This document shows positions 7,079 to 15,753 of a stretch of 64,000 nucleotides of DNA, piece by piece (the first letter of the stretch is position 1; every line of letters begins with the position of its first letter). The DNA is taken from NCBI RefSeq assembly GCF_038806765.1, contig NZ_CP152389.1, positions 992,001 through 1,056,000 of the forward strand, written 5' to 3'. This stretch comes from Mucilaginibacter sp. CSA2-8R (GTDB lineage Bacteria > Bacteroidota > Bacteroidia > Sphingobacteriales > Sphingobacteriaceae). The notes below the pieces were generated by a model, which saw only the letters and a list, made by a program, of their open reading frames with translations, searched no databases and was not told the origin of the DNA. The translations under genes and the position numbers were made by a program.

Positions 7079-10000
7079 GCGGAACGGCCCCTTGCTAACC
7101 TGGAAAGCGAATGTTTGTACAAGCAATGGTAGACCACCAATTCCTGACGCCGCTGGTCATCTACAAATAAACGGTTCAGGTGCATATGTATTAGATCAGC
7201 GATCAGGCCTATCCGACGTTCGTGTCCAAAGCGCCTGATCTTTTTGCTGAACCGACGTGCACCATTTGTCAGCTTTTGTTGTTCTTGAAGCAATCCAAGT
7301 TTCGCGTAGTGATCAGGCGACGACAAGACCTGCGTTATGTCCGTTCTCAGGTCCCGGTATTTACGGTCCAGGTCTATACGAAGTGATCTCTGGCCGGAAA
7401 ACTCCGACTGAAAGGTCAACGACATCTGTTCACAAAAGCCGACCCTATCTTTCAGGTCGGGGAGAAATATTTCAAGCAAGTTTTCCACGCTGGAGAAAGC
7501 TAAGCTGTGATAACTGACCTCCGTGCGTTTTTGTTGCAACTGGTAAATGTACTTTAAGATCAGCGCACTGCTCAAGCCGGAAAAAACTTCGACCTCATTT
7601 ATCATATCGGCACCATACCGCTCCAGTTCCCGTCTATAGGTATCTGCCTGGTATTCGCGTATCAGGTGTTGTCCTACGTCTCCGGCAAGAGCTTTTTGGA
7701 AGAGGGTCAATACCCGACCCAGGTTACCTTCGTCAACTTTAATGCGGAGACGGATATGATACTGGCTATCCCGGTATCGTACAAAGAACCAGTTGGTCGG
7801 TCGATCCGCATTGACCTTCTTCAATAGAGGGGATATCTTTTGGGCGAGCAGATCATTAGCTAAGGACGGCTGACAATAAAGCTTCAGATACAACCACTTA
7901 CTGCCCAGCAAATAGTTGCGAACGACAAGCTGTCTGCTGGCTTCCGAAGGCGTTCGAACTGTATGATAAATTTGATCGGAACGGTATAAAAAAGCGACGA
8001 ACTGATCCACCAGACCTTTACCATCTGCACTTACGACCGGTTTTACCGGCAGAAAGAACTCTTGTATGACCGCCGACGTGGAACCTTTCAAACAGTCTCG
8101 TAAGAATAAGACGTCCTCGCTTCGGTCGAGATGAAAGACCAGATACTGGTCATGCCGCTTTAACGAGATCACGGCTGGCCAATGCCATTCCTGCCGATAA
8201 CGATCGAACAATAACAATGTCGCATCTTTTGGGCCGGTGGTGAGTTGCCGGATATCATCAGCGGATAGTGACCAGGTGGCCCGATATAATATCGTATCGC
8301 CGAATATTACCCGTGGATAATGACCCATCCCCGGAAAGTATCGCGCCATGTCCAGATCAAAGTTACTGTGAAGGCCCTGATACTGTAGGTCGCAGAGCAA
8401 TTGAAACGGTGCGAACTCATTGCGGTTATAGTTGTAAGCCGAAGATAATCTCGGTATGATCTGCCGGCCCAGGCGTCTGGATTCCAGCACCAAGCGGCCA
8501 TTCACGACCGAAAGCAACAGGTCAGAAAGCGGCAGTTGATTTTCCTGCGGCAGAACCGAAGGAGCATTGATAAGTATCTCGTACGGATAGACCGGCAAGC
8601 GACGGTTGATATTATCAGCATGCGTATCGGACAATTGTCCTAACTCCGCAAAGATCATCTCAGGGTTCGACTTCTGCTCCAGGGCAGCTGTTTCCTGAGC
8701 GATCTGATGCACCTCCGGGCTCCATAGGGTAAAGCGTCCGATCAGTGCGGTGGCAGAAATGCCGCCGGCACTTTCGATATAGAGATGGTCATCTAAGACC
8801 CTGAACATCACCGATATTGAGGCGGGCGTAGGGAGTGTGTCACTGAGTCCTTCATTCAGTTCCGCGATATCATCGGGTGTGATGCAGATGATACGATCAC
8901 CGTCCTTCAAAGCATTCCACTTTCGAAGCAACAGCCGGTGTGCCGCCGTCCATTGGAGGGTGACCGGGCCAGTTGCAGAACGTTCAAAAACGATCTCATT
9001 GAGCAGTTCATCACCGATCAGTTGTACACCCGAAGCGGTATAATTGATCCCGGACTCCGGGTCAAGGGCGATCAGTAACGGCACCTTGCGGCGCTCATAA
9101 CGGGCCTCGAACTGCCGAATAAAATCGTTCAGTCTTTCCGGGCTTGAAGGGAGACTTAATACGCGAAGCGCTTCCAGGGAAGCTTTGATCTGGTCCTGGT
9201 ATTGGTGATCAAGGCTGCCGCTGATCACCCGCCGCTCCAAACCTGCATAAAAATAATTTTTATAGGAGATATCGCTATTCAGTAATTTTTGAAGTTCCTG
9301 ATTCAGATCCTGCAAGCGATTAAAATCAACAATGGTCAGATCCTTCATTCTTTCTATTAGATCCTTCAAATTGGACCTCAAAGGCGACCGGGCAAGTGTA
9401 TTGTTATCAAGTAGTGAGGTCAGATGATCCGGACCGACCAGGTAGGGCCGCTCTAAGTTGACCAAGATCTGTGCATCGGTCAAGAAGCTCAAATACTCTT
9501 GTGCCATAGCCAGATCACACTGAATTGTGTCGGTGATCAGCTTGATGATCGCGGAACCTTCAGGACTGATTTGAACACAAAGTTCAATAACCCGATCGAC
9601 CAGCTTATCTACTTGAAACGAGTCCAGCTCAAAGAGTAACTTACTACTTCCGGAAACCTGTCTGGTTGTCAAAAAACGGTATTCCTTGCCCATCTTGTAC
9701 AAGGTCGGATTTACACTGAATCGCTGGTCGTCAACTGATCGCTCCTGCAGCAACTTCGCGCCCAGTTGTAAAGCGACCTGCTGGTCTAAATTCAGATGCA
9801 GTTGCGCTTGTTCTAAGCTTACTAATTCGATCGACTTATCTTTACCCCATGAACCCACTGAGAAGGATGCGAAAGCGCCAAACGGTGTTGGCCTAAAGGT
9901 TAACCTATTGATATATTTATTATAACTCAGTAATTCTTTTGGAGATGTTGTATCGATTGGCTGGTCACTTCGTAAAGTAAAAAATATTGGATTTGCCAAT

Positions 10001-10122
10001 GCGAATGCTACTAGCAAATGAGAATCGTGCTTCCGAGATATATCCGTTGACAGTTTATACCCTTTGTAATCATGAGTTGGGGTTCTGATGAATATTTTTG
10101 GATAAACATTGTATTGATACAT
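7075..10122 (-). CDS. lantibiotic dehydratase, full-length LanB type
   Basis: A 1015-residue LanB-family enzyme. LanB proteins use glutamyl-tRNA to glutamylate and then eliminate Ser/Thr side chains of a precursor peptide. The N-terminal glutamylation domain shows the typical RLTFRPTPFGAFASFSVG (about residues 73-90). The C-terminal SpaB-like elimination domain begins around residue 730 (WLYLKLYCQP ... NWFFVRYRDSQYHIRLRIKV). Both halves are in one chain, unlike the split enzymes of pinensin clusters. It follows an XRE regulator gene by 17 bases on the same strand. No LanC cyclase, ABC exporter or LanP protease is visible, so the product may be a dehydrated linear peptide, or partners lie elsewhere. 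Family confident; product unknown. Confidence 0.93.
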   Translation of the reverse strand: MYQYNVYPKIFIRTPTHDYKGYKLSTDISRKHDSHLLVAFALANPIFFTLRSDQPIDTTSPKELLSYNKYINRLTFRPTPFGAFASFSVGSWGKDKSIELVSLEQAQLHLNLDQQVALQLGAKLLQERSVDDQRFSVNPTLYKMGKEYRFLTTRQVSGSSKLLFELDSFQVDKLVDRVIELCVQISPEGSAIIKLITDTIQCDLAMAQEYLSFLTDAQILVNLERPYLVGPDHLTSLLDNNTLARSPLRSNLKDLIERMKDLTIVDFNRLQDLNQELQKLLNSDISYKNYFYAGLERRVISGSLDHQYQDQIKASLEALRVLSLPSSPERLNDFIRQFEARYERRKVPLLIALDPESGINYTASGVQLIGDELLNEIVFERSATGPVTLQWTAAHRLLLRKWNALKDGDRIICITPDDIAELNEGLSDTLPTPASISVMFRVLDDHLYIESAGGISATALIGRFTLWSPEVHQIAQETAALEQKSNPEMIFAELGQLSDTHADNINRRLPVYPYEILINAPSVLPQENQLPLSDLLLSVVNGRLVLESRRLGRQIIPRLSSAYNYNRNEFAPFQLLCDLQYQGLHSNFDLDMARYFPGMGHYPRVIFGDTILYRATWSLSADDIRQLTTGPKDATLLLFDRYRQEWHWPAVISLKRHDQYLVFHLDRSEDVLFLRDCLKGSTSAVIQEFFLPVKPVVSADGKGLVDQFVAFLYRSDQIYHTVRTPSEASRQLVVRNYLLGSKWLYLKLYCQPSLANDLLAQKISPLLKKVNADRPTNWFFVRYRDSQYHIRLRIKVDEGNLGRVLTLFQKALAGDVGQHLIREYQADTYRRELERYGADMINEVEVFSGLSSALILKYIYQLQQKRTEVSYHSLAFSSVENLLEIFLPDLKDRVGFCEQMSLTFQSEFSGQRSLRIDLDRKYRDLRTDITQVLSSPDHYAKLGLLQEQQKLTNGARRFSKKIRRFGHERRIGLIADLIHMHLNRLFVDDQRRQELVVYHCLYKHSLSRLARGRSA

Positions 10123-10139
10123 CGTCTACTTTGTTTCTT

Positions 10140-10661
10140 TTACATGATTTGTTTTGACTTATAGAGGAAGGTGTTTTTCTTGACAGGGTGCGCGGTAATA
10201 AGTACTTGCGTATTAAGACGCTTTAATGCATTTGAGATTGAAGTGCCTTTGTAATGCCAACCGAGAGATTCGAAATAGGCTCTGACTTCTCTTATCTCTC
10301 TCGGAGACTGAAAAAAATCACTTGACAAAAGCTTATGCTTGATAGCATATACGATCTCTGGAGCTTGGTCGAAAAAATATGACTGAACGTCTTTATTGAA
10401 TTTATGCTTTTCAAGGAGTTCTTCTCTTAAATTTTTGTTAGGCTTAAATGTTTCATTAGCTAATTTGGTCAATGTGAAGTTTGTGAATTTGAGGATGTTA
10501 TCTAATAGATTTAGGTTGTATCCATTTTTCCCACTTTCGACATTCACTAAACTTGCTTTCGATATCCCGGTTGCCAATGAGAATTTCAGCAAAGAAAAAC
10601 CCAACGATAATCTAATAGCTTTTACATTCCTTCCTATAATTGTCCTTGAAACTTCTTTCAT
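10140..10661 (-). CDS. XRE-family helix-turn-helix regulator
   Basis: A 173-residue protein with an N-terminal XRE helix-turn-helix (IGRNVKAIRLSLGFSLLKFS, ATGISKASLVNVESGKNG, about residues 8-60). The C-terminal region is of unknown type (FFDQAPEIVYAIKHKLLSSD; a final REVRAYFESLGWHYKGTSIS part that may be a second winged helix). A TTG start six bases upstream is possible, but ATG 10661 is preferred. The gene leads the LanB operon (17-base gap). A perfect 10-bp inverted repeat at 10665-10695 sits directly in front of the start codon, the usual place for an autoregulatory operator. Confidence 0.88.
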   Translation of the reverse strand: MKEVSRTIIGRNVKAIRLSLGFSLLKFSLATGISKASLVNVESGKNGYNLNLLDNILKFTNFTLTKLANETFKPNKNLREELLEKHKFNKDVQSYFFDQAPEIVYAIKHKLLSSDFFQSPREIREVRAYFESLGWHYKGTSISNALKRLNTQVLITAHPVKKNTFLYKSKQIM

Positions 10662-10664
10662 GGA

Positions 10665-10695
10665 CAAATAGAAAAATGCATATCATTTCTATTTG
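10665..10695 (-). promoter_or_regulatory. inverted repeat, probable operator of the XRE-LanB operon
   Basis: CAAATAGAAA (10665-10674) and its exact complement TTTCTATTTG (10686-10695) are separated by 11 bases, so the half-site centres are two helix turns apart. A -7-like TATATTTT on the minus strand lies just upstream, around 10710. The site would let a dimeric XRE protein block its own transcription and that of lanB. Confidence 0.6.
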
Positions 10696-10751
10696 ACTAC
10701 GAAAAATATACTAATGAGATAATTTTTATTATATTTGATTTTGTAACAAGG

Positions 10752-10942
10752 TATTAATAAGAGTCTTGCGGTCGCATATTCTGACGCCGTGACGTGAGAC
10801 AGCAGTTGATACCCATGTCTATGTGTAGATATACATATATTTGTATGTCGAGATAGATGTGGGGGCTGCTGTAATTCCATGTCATGTAAGGCGTCAGAAA
10901 CTTTATTGCGACCATGGTTTGCCGCCCTCACATTTATTAATC
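10752..10942 (+). ncRNA. long imperfect palindrome, candidate structured RNA
   Basis: Complementary blocks nest around a centre near 10841: ATTAATAA (10753/10935), GGTCGCA (10770-10776) with TGCGACC (10907-10913), TCTGACGCC (10780-10788) with GGCGTCAGA (10890-10898), ACAGCAG (10799-10805) with CTGCTGT (10866-10872), and inner blocks around ATCTATGT. Folded, it makes a rod of about 190 bases. A strong terminator follows on the + strand at 11119-11166, with no convincing gene between. It may be a small RNA, a mobile palindromic repeat, or a recombination site. No known family recognised. Confidence 0.45.
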
Positions 10943-11118
10943 TAGCAAACCACCCAAGACTCGTATTTCATACGAGCATGAAACCAGTTGATTTCCATCT
11001 TCCAGTACTTGTTGATCGCCAGCGATGGTTAGAGATCGTTCATGCTTATTATTTTCCCTTTCTCTGTTCCAAATTCTTCTATCGTAATCTTTTTAAGGCA
11101 CCCGAGTGACCTCACTAG

Positions 11119-11166
11119 AACGGCAACTCTAATCAGTTAATAGTTCACCGCTGAGTTGCCGTTTTT
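11119..11166 (+). terminator. Rho-independent terminator upstream of the TlpA gene
   Basis: AACGGCAACTC (11119-11129) pairs perfectly with GAGTTGCCGTT (11153-11163) across a 23-base loop and runs into five T residues. It would end a + strand transcript that starts upstream, or act as an attenuator for the TlpA-SusC-SusD operon whose first ATG is 35 bases downstream. Confidence 0.7.
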
Positions 11167-11200
11167 AACTGATCAAATTCTCACTCAACGCTACTCACAC

Positions 11201-12505
11201 ATGAAAAAAACTATATTGATTATAGCCATGGCCGCGCTTTGCCTAAATTTTGAGTCCTCAGCTCAACAATCAAAAGCGCCTACTTATAAGATAGGTGACC
11301 GCATACCAGATATCACGATCAAAAATGTCCTCAACGCCAAAGGATCAACATTACGACTTTCTGATTATCGCGGTCAGTTATTGATCATCGACTTTTGGGC
11401 TACCTGGTGTTCCCCATGTGTAGCCATGATCCCTAGAATGGATAGCTTACAAAAGCAATTCGCGGGAAAGTTATCCTTTCTACCGGTGACCACACAAAGC
11501 AAAGAAACCGTTCAAAACTTTTACCAGAAGTTCAACCGCCAGCGATCATCCGCCCTGAAGCCTGTACAGGTCGTTGCTGACAGCCAACTGGATGAAATGT
11601 TCCCGCACCGCACCCTTCCGCATTATGTCTGGATCGATGGCTCTTCCACCGTCAGGGCGATCACGGAATTCAATGAGATCACAGCATCGCATATCCAGAC
11701 CTTTCTGGAAACCAATCAGCTGGATGTACAGAAGAAAGAAGACCAGCCCGCGATCGCCTATCAAAATGATAAGCCATTGCTCGTGAATGGTAACGGCGGC
11801 GATGGACAGGGATTGATCTACCATTCTGTAATGACGGGATATAATAGCGGCTTGCCGCTGCAACGCGTGATACAGAAAGAACCGAACGGCGGCTACAAAA
11901 TATTGTGCAAGAATTTAAACGTGCTTCAACTGCTGGCCACAGCTTACGCCGATCAAGGCAAGGACTATCTATTCAACCTGGATAGTATCAAACTAAAAGT
12001 TCGTGACCCTCAAAAACTCACCTCCAATGCGATAGGCATGGCCTATGACCAATGGTTACAGTCGGGTAACGGCTATTGCTACGAACTCATCGTCCCGGCG
12101 GCGCTTAAAAAAGATGCTTTCGCCATCATGAGAAAGGAAATGGAAAAATTATTCCCTGCCTATGCACCTTCCATGCAAAGCAAGACGGAAGCCTGTCTTA
12201 TCCTACAGCAGATCGACCCCGGCGTTATGTCCCGCTCAAAGGGCGGTGAATATCGCGTTTCTGTGGACGCTTTCGGTGCAGATCTCAACAATGCCTATCT
12301 CAAACAATGGGTCGATCAGGTCAATGTTCAACGGTTGACCACACTGCCCATACTTGACAGATCCGGAATAAAAGACCGGATAGACCTGAAGATCAGCAAC
12401 GGCTTCAAAGATACCAAAGTATTGAACCAGGAACTTCGGAGCTATGGACTTCAGCTGATCGCAGGTACACGAACCGTCCCTTTATTGATCGTTGAAGATC
12501 GCTAA
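11201..12505 (+). CDS. secreted TlpA-like thioredoxin fused to a DUF3738 domain
   Basis: A 434-residue exported protein. ATG 11201 opens a signal peptide (KKTILIIAMAALCLNFESSA). Residues about 35-165 form a TlpA/AhpC-type thioredoxin fold with the redox motif WATWCSPC near residue 70. The C-terminal 200 residues match the DUF3738 pattern, ending with TTLPILDRSGIKDRIDLKIS and ELRSYGLQLIAGTRTVPLLI. It heads an operon with SusC (22 bases downstream) and SusD. In Sphingobacteriaceae such genes commonly form one cassette, perhaps handling cysteine-containing or modified peptides in the periplasm; that role is inference. A longer TTG-started frame overlaps the upstream terminator and is rejected. 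Confidence 0.88.
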   Translation: MKKTILIIAMAALCLNFESSAQQSKAPTYKIGDRIPDITIKNVLNAKGSTLRLSDYRGQLLIIDFWATWCSPCVAMIPRMDSLQKQFAGKLSFLPVTTQSKETVQNFYQKFNRQRSSALKPVQVVADSQLDEMFPHRTLPHYVWIDGSSTVRAITEFNEITASHIQTFLETNQLDVQKKEDQPAIAYQNDKPLLVNGNGGDGQGLIYHSVMTGYNSGLPLQRVIQKEPNGGYKILCKNLNVLQLLATAYADQGKDYLFNLDSIKLKVRDPQKLTSNAIGMAYDQWLQSGNGYCYELIVPAALKKDAFAIMRKEMEKLFPAYAPSMQSKTEACLILQQIDPGVMSRSKGGEYRVSVDAFGADLNNAYLKQWVDQVNVQRLTTLPILDRSGIKDRIDLKISNGFKDTKVLNQELRSYGLQLIAGTRTVPLLIVEDR

Positions 12506-12527
12506 CTACTTGATCAACCTTACTCAC

Positions 12528-15500
12528 ATGAAATATATACTATTTTCTATCATTTTCGTTTCCTGGAGCATAGCCCTTCAGGCACAGCATATCATCAACG
12601 GTAAAGTGCTCGGCGGTCCTGACAGCACCGTACTTACCGGTGCAACGATCAAGGTCCTGCCAACCGGCGCGGGTACGGTGACCAATAATGCTGGTGCATT
12701 CATGATCAATGCGCCATTGTCAAGCAGGCTCCTGATCAGATATCTCGGGTTCAAACCCTTGGAATATATCGTAGGTTCCGGTCAAGACCACAACCTGATC
12801 TTTCTCCTGCAACCTGACCCGGCACAACTAAAGGAAGTCGTCATTTCAACCGGCTACCAGGAATTGCCCAAAGAGCGTGCGACCGGCTCATTCGTACAGG
12901 TAGACCAGCCATTACTCAACCGTAGCGTCAGTACCAGCGTGATCGATCGCTTGGCAGATGTGGTGCCGGGCCTGACCTTTAACAAAGTAGGCAATAAGGT
13001 ATCGGAGCAGACGGCCATTTCCATCAGGGGACAAAGCACTCTTTTTGCGCAAACATCTCCGCTGATCATATTAGACAATTATCCATATGACGGAGATATC
13101 AACAATATCAATCCGAATGATGTAGAAGGTGTCACGATACTCAAAGATGCTGCCGCCGCCTCCATATGGGGGGCCAGGGCGGGCAACGGCGTCATTGTGA
13201 TCACGACCAAAAAAGGCCGGTATAACCAGGCGACCAATGTCTCATTCAACAGCAACGTGACCGTTGGCCAAAGACCGGATGCCTTTTATTCGCCGGTGAT
13301 GAGTGTGTCAGATTTCATAGAAACTGAAAAAACGCTGTTTTCCAAAGGATATTACAATAATCAGGAACGCAATGCCAATAAGATCGCATTGACCCCAGTT
13401 GTAGAACTACTGATCGCTAAGCGTGATGGAAAGATGAGCGCCGTTCAAACGGATGCAGCCATAGAGGCGTTAAGGTCAAAAGATGTCCGGAAAAACTACG
13501 AACGATACCTGTATCAGCCATCCATCAACCAACAATACAGCTTAAGTATCAACGGTGGATCCGCCGGACAGAAGTTTTATTTGTCTGCCGGCTACGATCA
13601 TAACCGTAACAGCACCGTTGGCAACGGATATGAACGGATGACCCTGGATGCTAATCACAGTTACTTATTGGCCAATAAAAAACTGACGATCAATTCCAGT
13701 CTATTCATTTCCTACAGCAACACTCCTCAAAACGGCCTTGCTCTTTCCGCATTGAATTATGCTACCGGAAAATTACTTTACCCGTATGCAAGCCTGGCCG
13801 ATGAACAAGGCAACGGATTAGCGGTCACACATACTTACCGTGATGCCTTCCTGCGATCCGCAAATGCGAACGGTTTACTGGACTGGCAATACAAACCATT
13901 AGAAGAACTCTCCGTAGCAGATCAGCGTACGGGTCTTCAGAACATCCGAACGAATATCAATCTGAAATACAATTTAGCGACAGGCTTGAGTGCTCAACTA
14001 CTATATCAGTTCGATCAACTTAACTCGAATTATCGGAATCTACAATCTGTAGCCAGCTGGTATACCCGCGATCAGATCAACAGGCTTTCGATCCTGAACA
14101 GTGACGGCAGTATCACCCGGCCCGTTCCCTTAGGGGGGATCCTAGACATCAGGCACAGTACTACCAACAGCCATAACCTCCGCTTTCAAACGGATTACTA
14201 TCGGAACTGGACATCTGCGCATCAGCTCAACCTGCTTGCCGGGGCTGAGGTACGTGATATTCACGCCGCCGGGAGCAGTTACCGTTATTACGGCTATGAT
14301 AATGAGCATGCCAGCAGCCAGCCTGTCGACTACATCAGTACGTTCACTTCATTCGTCAATCCGGCATCCAGAAGTAACAAGATACAGAACAACGATGCGT
14401 TGACCGATCTGACCGACCGCTTTGTTTCCTATTATGCCAACGGTTCGTATACCTACCAGCAACGCTATATTCTGACGGGCAGTATTCGGCTCGATCAGAG
14501 TAATCTGTTCGGCGTGTCGGCCAATCAAAAAGGCACCCCGCTTTATTCGGCAGGACTGAGCTGGAATATCAGTGATGAACCGTTCTATAAAGTGAACTGG
14601 TTGCCATCGCTTCGCCTGCGTTTTACCTATGGCAGCAACGGGAATGTCGACCGCACACTTTCGGCTTACACGACGGCATTCTATTACAATGCAAGCAATT
14701 CGTACCTCAATTTGCCTTATGCAGTGATCGCTAATCCACCCAATCCGGAACTGCGTTGGGAAAGAGTGAATATCGCCAACTTAGGTCTTGATTTCGAAGC
14801 ACTGAACGCCAGGATAACCGGTATGGTCGAGTACTACACCAAAGCGGGTAAGGACCTGATCGGCAATGCACCGCTGGCACCGCAGACCGGTGTGGCCCAG
14901 TTCAAAGGAAATACGGCGAATACGCAGGGGAAAGGTGTCGATCTTACGCTAACGGCTAAGAATCTAAATGGTGCTTTCAAATGGCATACCACTTACCTGT
15001 TCACTTGGTCCAAAGATATCGTCAGTAAATACCTGCTTGGATCGACGAACACCTCGCGTGATTATCTTTCAGGCCTCTACAGTACGATGCCGACCGAAGG
15101 CAAGCCCCTTTACGGTGTTTACAGTTATCCATGGGCCGGTCTTGATCCGGCGACCGGAGACCCACAGGGATATCTGAACGGCGTCGTAAGTAAAGACTAT
15201 GGTGGAATCATTGCAGCCTCAACGAAGGACAATATCACTTACCATGGCTCGGCTCGCCCGGTAACTTACGGTGCATTGCGTAACACCTTTTCCTTGGGTA
15301 ATTTTTCCGTCTCAGCCAATATCACTTATCGATTGGGCTATTTCGTGCGCCTGTCTTCCATTCAATATGCTACGGTGCTGTCAGGACTTGGCGGGCATGG
15401 AGACTATAGTGATCGCTGGCAACGACCCGGCGATGAACAACGAACGCAAATCCCGTCGATGCCTTCAGTGATCAATACTAACCGCGATAATTTTTATACC

Positions 15501-15743
15501 TATTCTTCAGCACTTGTAGCGAAGGGAGACCATATCCGTTTACAGGATATTACCGCATCTTATGAACTGACACGGAAGCATTGGCGAAAACTTCCTTTCA
15601 AAACTTTGCGCATTTACGGCTATGCTAATAATCTCGGTATCCTGTGGAAAGCGATGAAAGGTGACCTAGACCCTGATGCCGTGAACGGCGATACGCTACC
15701 GTTACCTAAGACCATTGCCTTGGGACTCAAAGCTGACCTTTAA
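12528..15743 (+). CDS. SusC/RagA-family TonB-linked outer-membrane transporter
   Basis: A 1071-residue outer-membrane transporter. It has a signal peptide (about residues 1-21, ending LQAQH), an N-terminal carboxypeptidase-regulatory-like beta domain (INGKVLGGPDSTVLTGATIK), a plug domain (about residues 115-230, with IDRLADVVPGLTFNK and IRGQSTLFAQTSPLIILDNY) and a long barrel ending ALGLKADL. The start ATG 12528 lies 22 bases after the TlpA-DUF3738 stop, and SusD follows 10 bases after its own stop. SusC forms the gated channel under the SusD lid and takes energy from TonB. The substrate cannot be read from sequence; no glycan-degrading enzyme is nearby, so a peptide or cofactor is as likely as a sugar. 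Confidence 0.95.
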   Translation: MKYILFSIIFVSWSIALQAQHIINGKVLGGPDSTVLTGATIKVLPTGAGTVTNNAGAFMINAPLSSRLLIRYLGFKPLEYIVGSGQDHNLIFLLQPDPAQLKEVVISTGYQELPKERATGSFVQVDQPLLNRSVSTSVIDRLADVVPGLTFNKVGNKVSEQTAISIRGQSTLFAQTSPLIILDNYPYDGDINNINPNDVEGVTILKDAAAASIWGARAGNGVIVITTKKGRYNQATNVSFNSNVTVGQRPDAFYSPVMSVSDFIETEKTLFSKGYYNNQERNANKIALTPVVELLIAKRDGKMSAVQTDAAIEALRSKDVRKNYERYLYQPSINQQYSLSINGGSAGQKFYLSAGYDHNRNSTVGNGYERMTLDANHSYLLANKKLTINSSLFISYSNTPQNGLALSALNYATGKLLYPYASLADEQGNGLAVTHTYRDAFLRSANANGLLDWQYKPLEELSVADQRTGLQNIRTNINLKYNLATGLSAQLLYQFDQLNSNYRNLQSVASWYTRDQINRLSILNSDGSITRPVPLGGILDIRHSTTNSHNLRFQTDYYRNWTSAHQLNLLAGAEVRDIHAAGSSYRYYGYDNEHASSQPVDYISTFTSFVNPASRSNKIQNNDALTDLTDRFVSYYANGSYTYQQRYILTGSIRLDQSNLFGVSANQKGTPLYSAGLSWNISDEPFYKVNWLPSLRLRFTYGSNGNVDRTLSAYTTAFYYNASNSYLNLPYAVIANPPNPELRWERVNIANLGLDFEALNARITGMVEYYTKAGKDLIGNAPLAPQTGVAQFKGNTANTQGKGVDLTLTAKNLNGAFKWHTTYLFTWSKDIVSKYLLGSTNTSRDYLSGLYSTMPTEGKPLYGVYSYPWAGLDPATGDPQGYLNGVVSKDYGGIIAASTKDNITYHGSARPVTYGALRNTFSLGNFSVSANITYRLGYFVRLSSIQYATVLSGLGGHGDYSDRWQRPGDEQRTQIPSMPSVINTNRDNFYTYSSALVAKGDHIRLQDITASYELTRKHWRKLPFKTLRIYGYANNLGILWKAMKGDLDPDAVNGDTLPLPKTIALGLKADL

Positions 15744-15753
15744 ATCTCAGATC

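Noticed and set aside
10960..10976. Perfect 7-bp hairpin CTCGTAT-TTC-ATACGAG
   Set aside because: No T-run, no partner gene and not part of the nested palindrome; too short to interpret alone.
10879..11109. 76-codon + strand frame ending just before the terminator at 11119
   Set aside because: Starts inside the long palindrome, resembles no family and has poor codon character; kept only as part of the possible RNA transcript.
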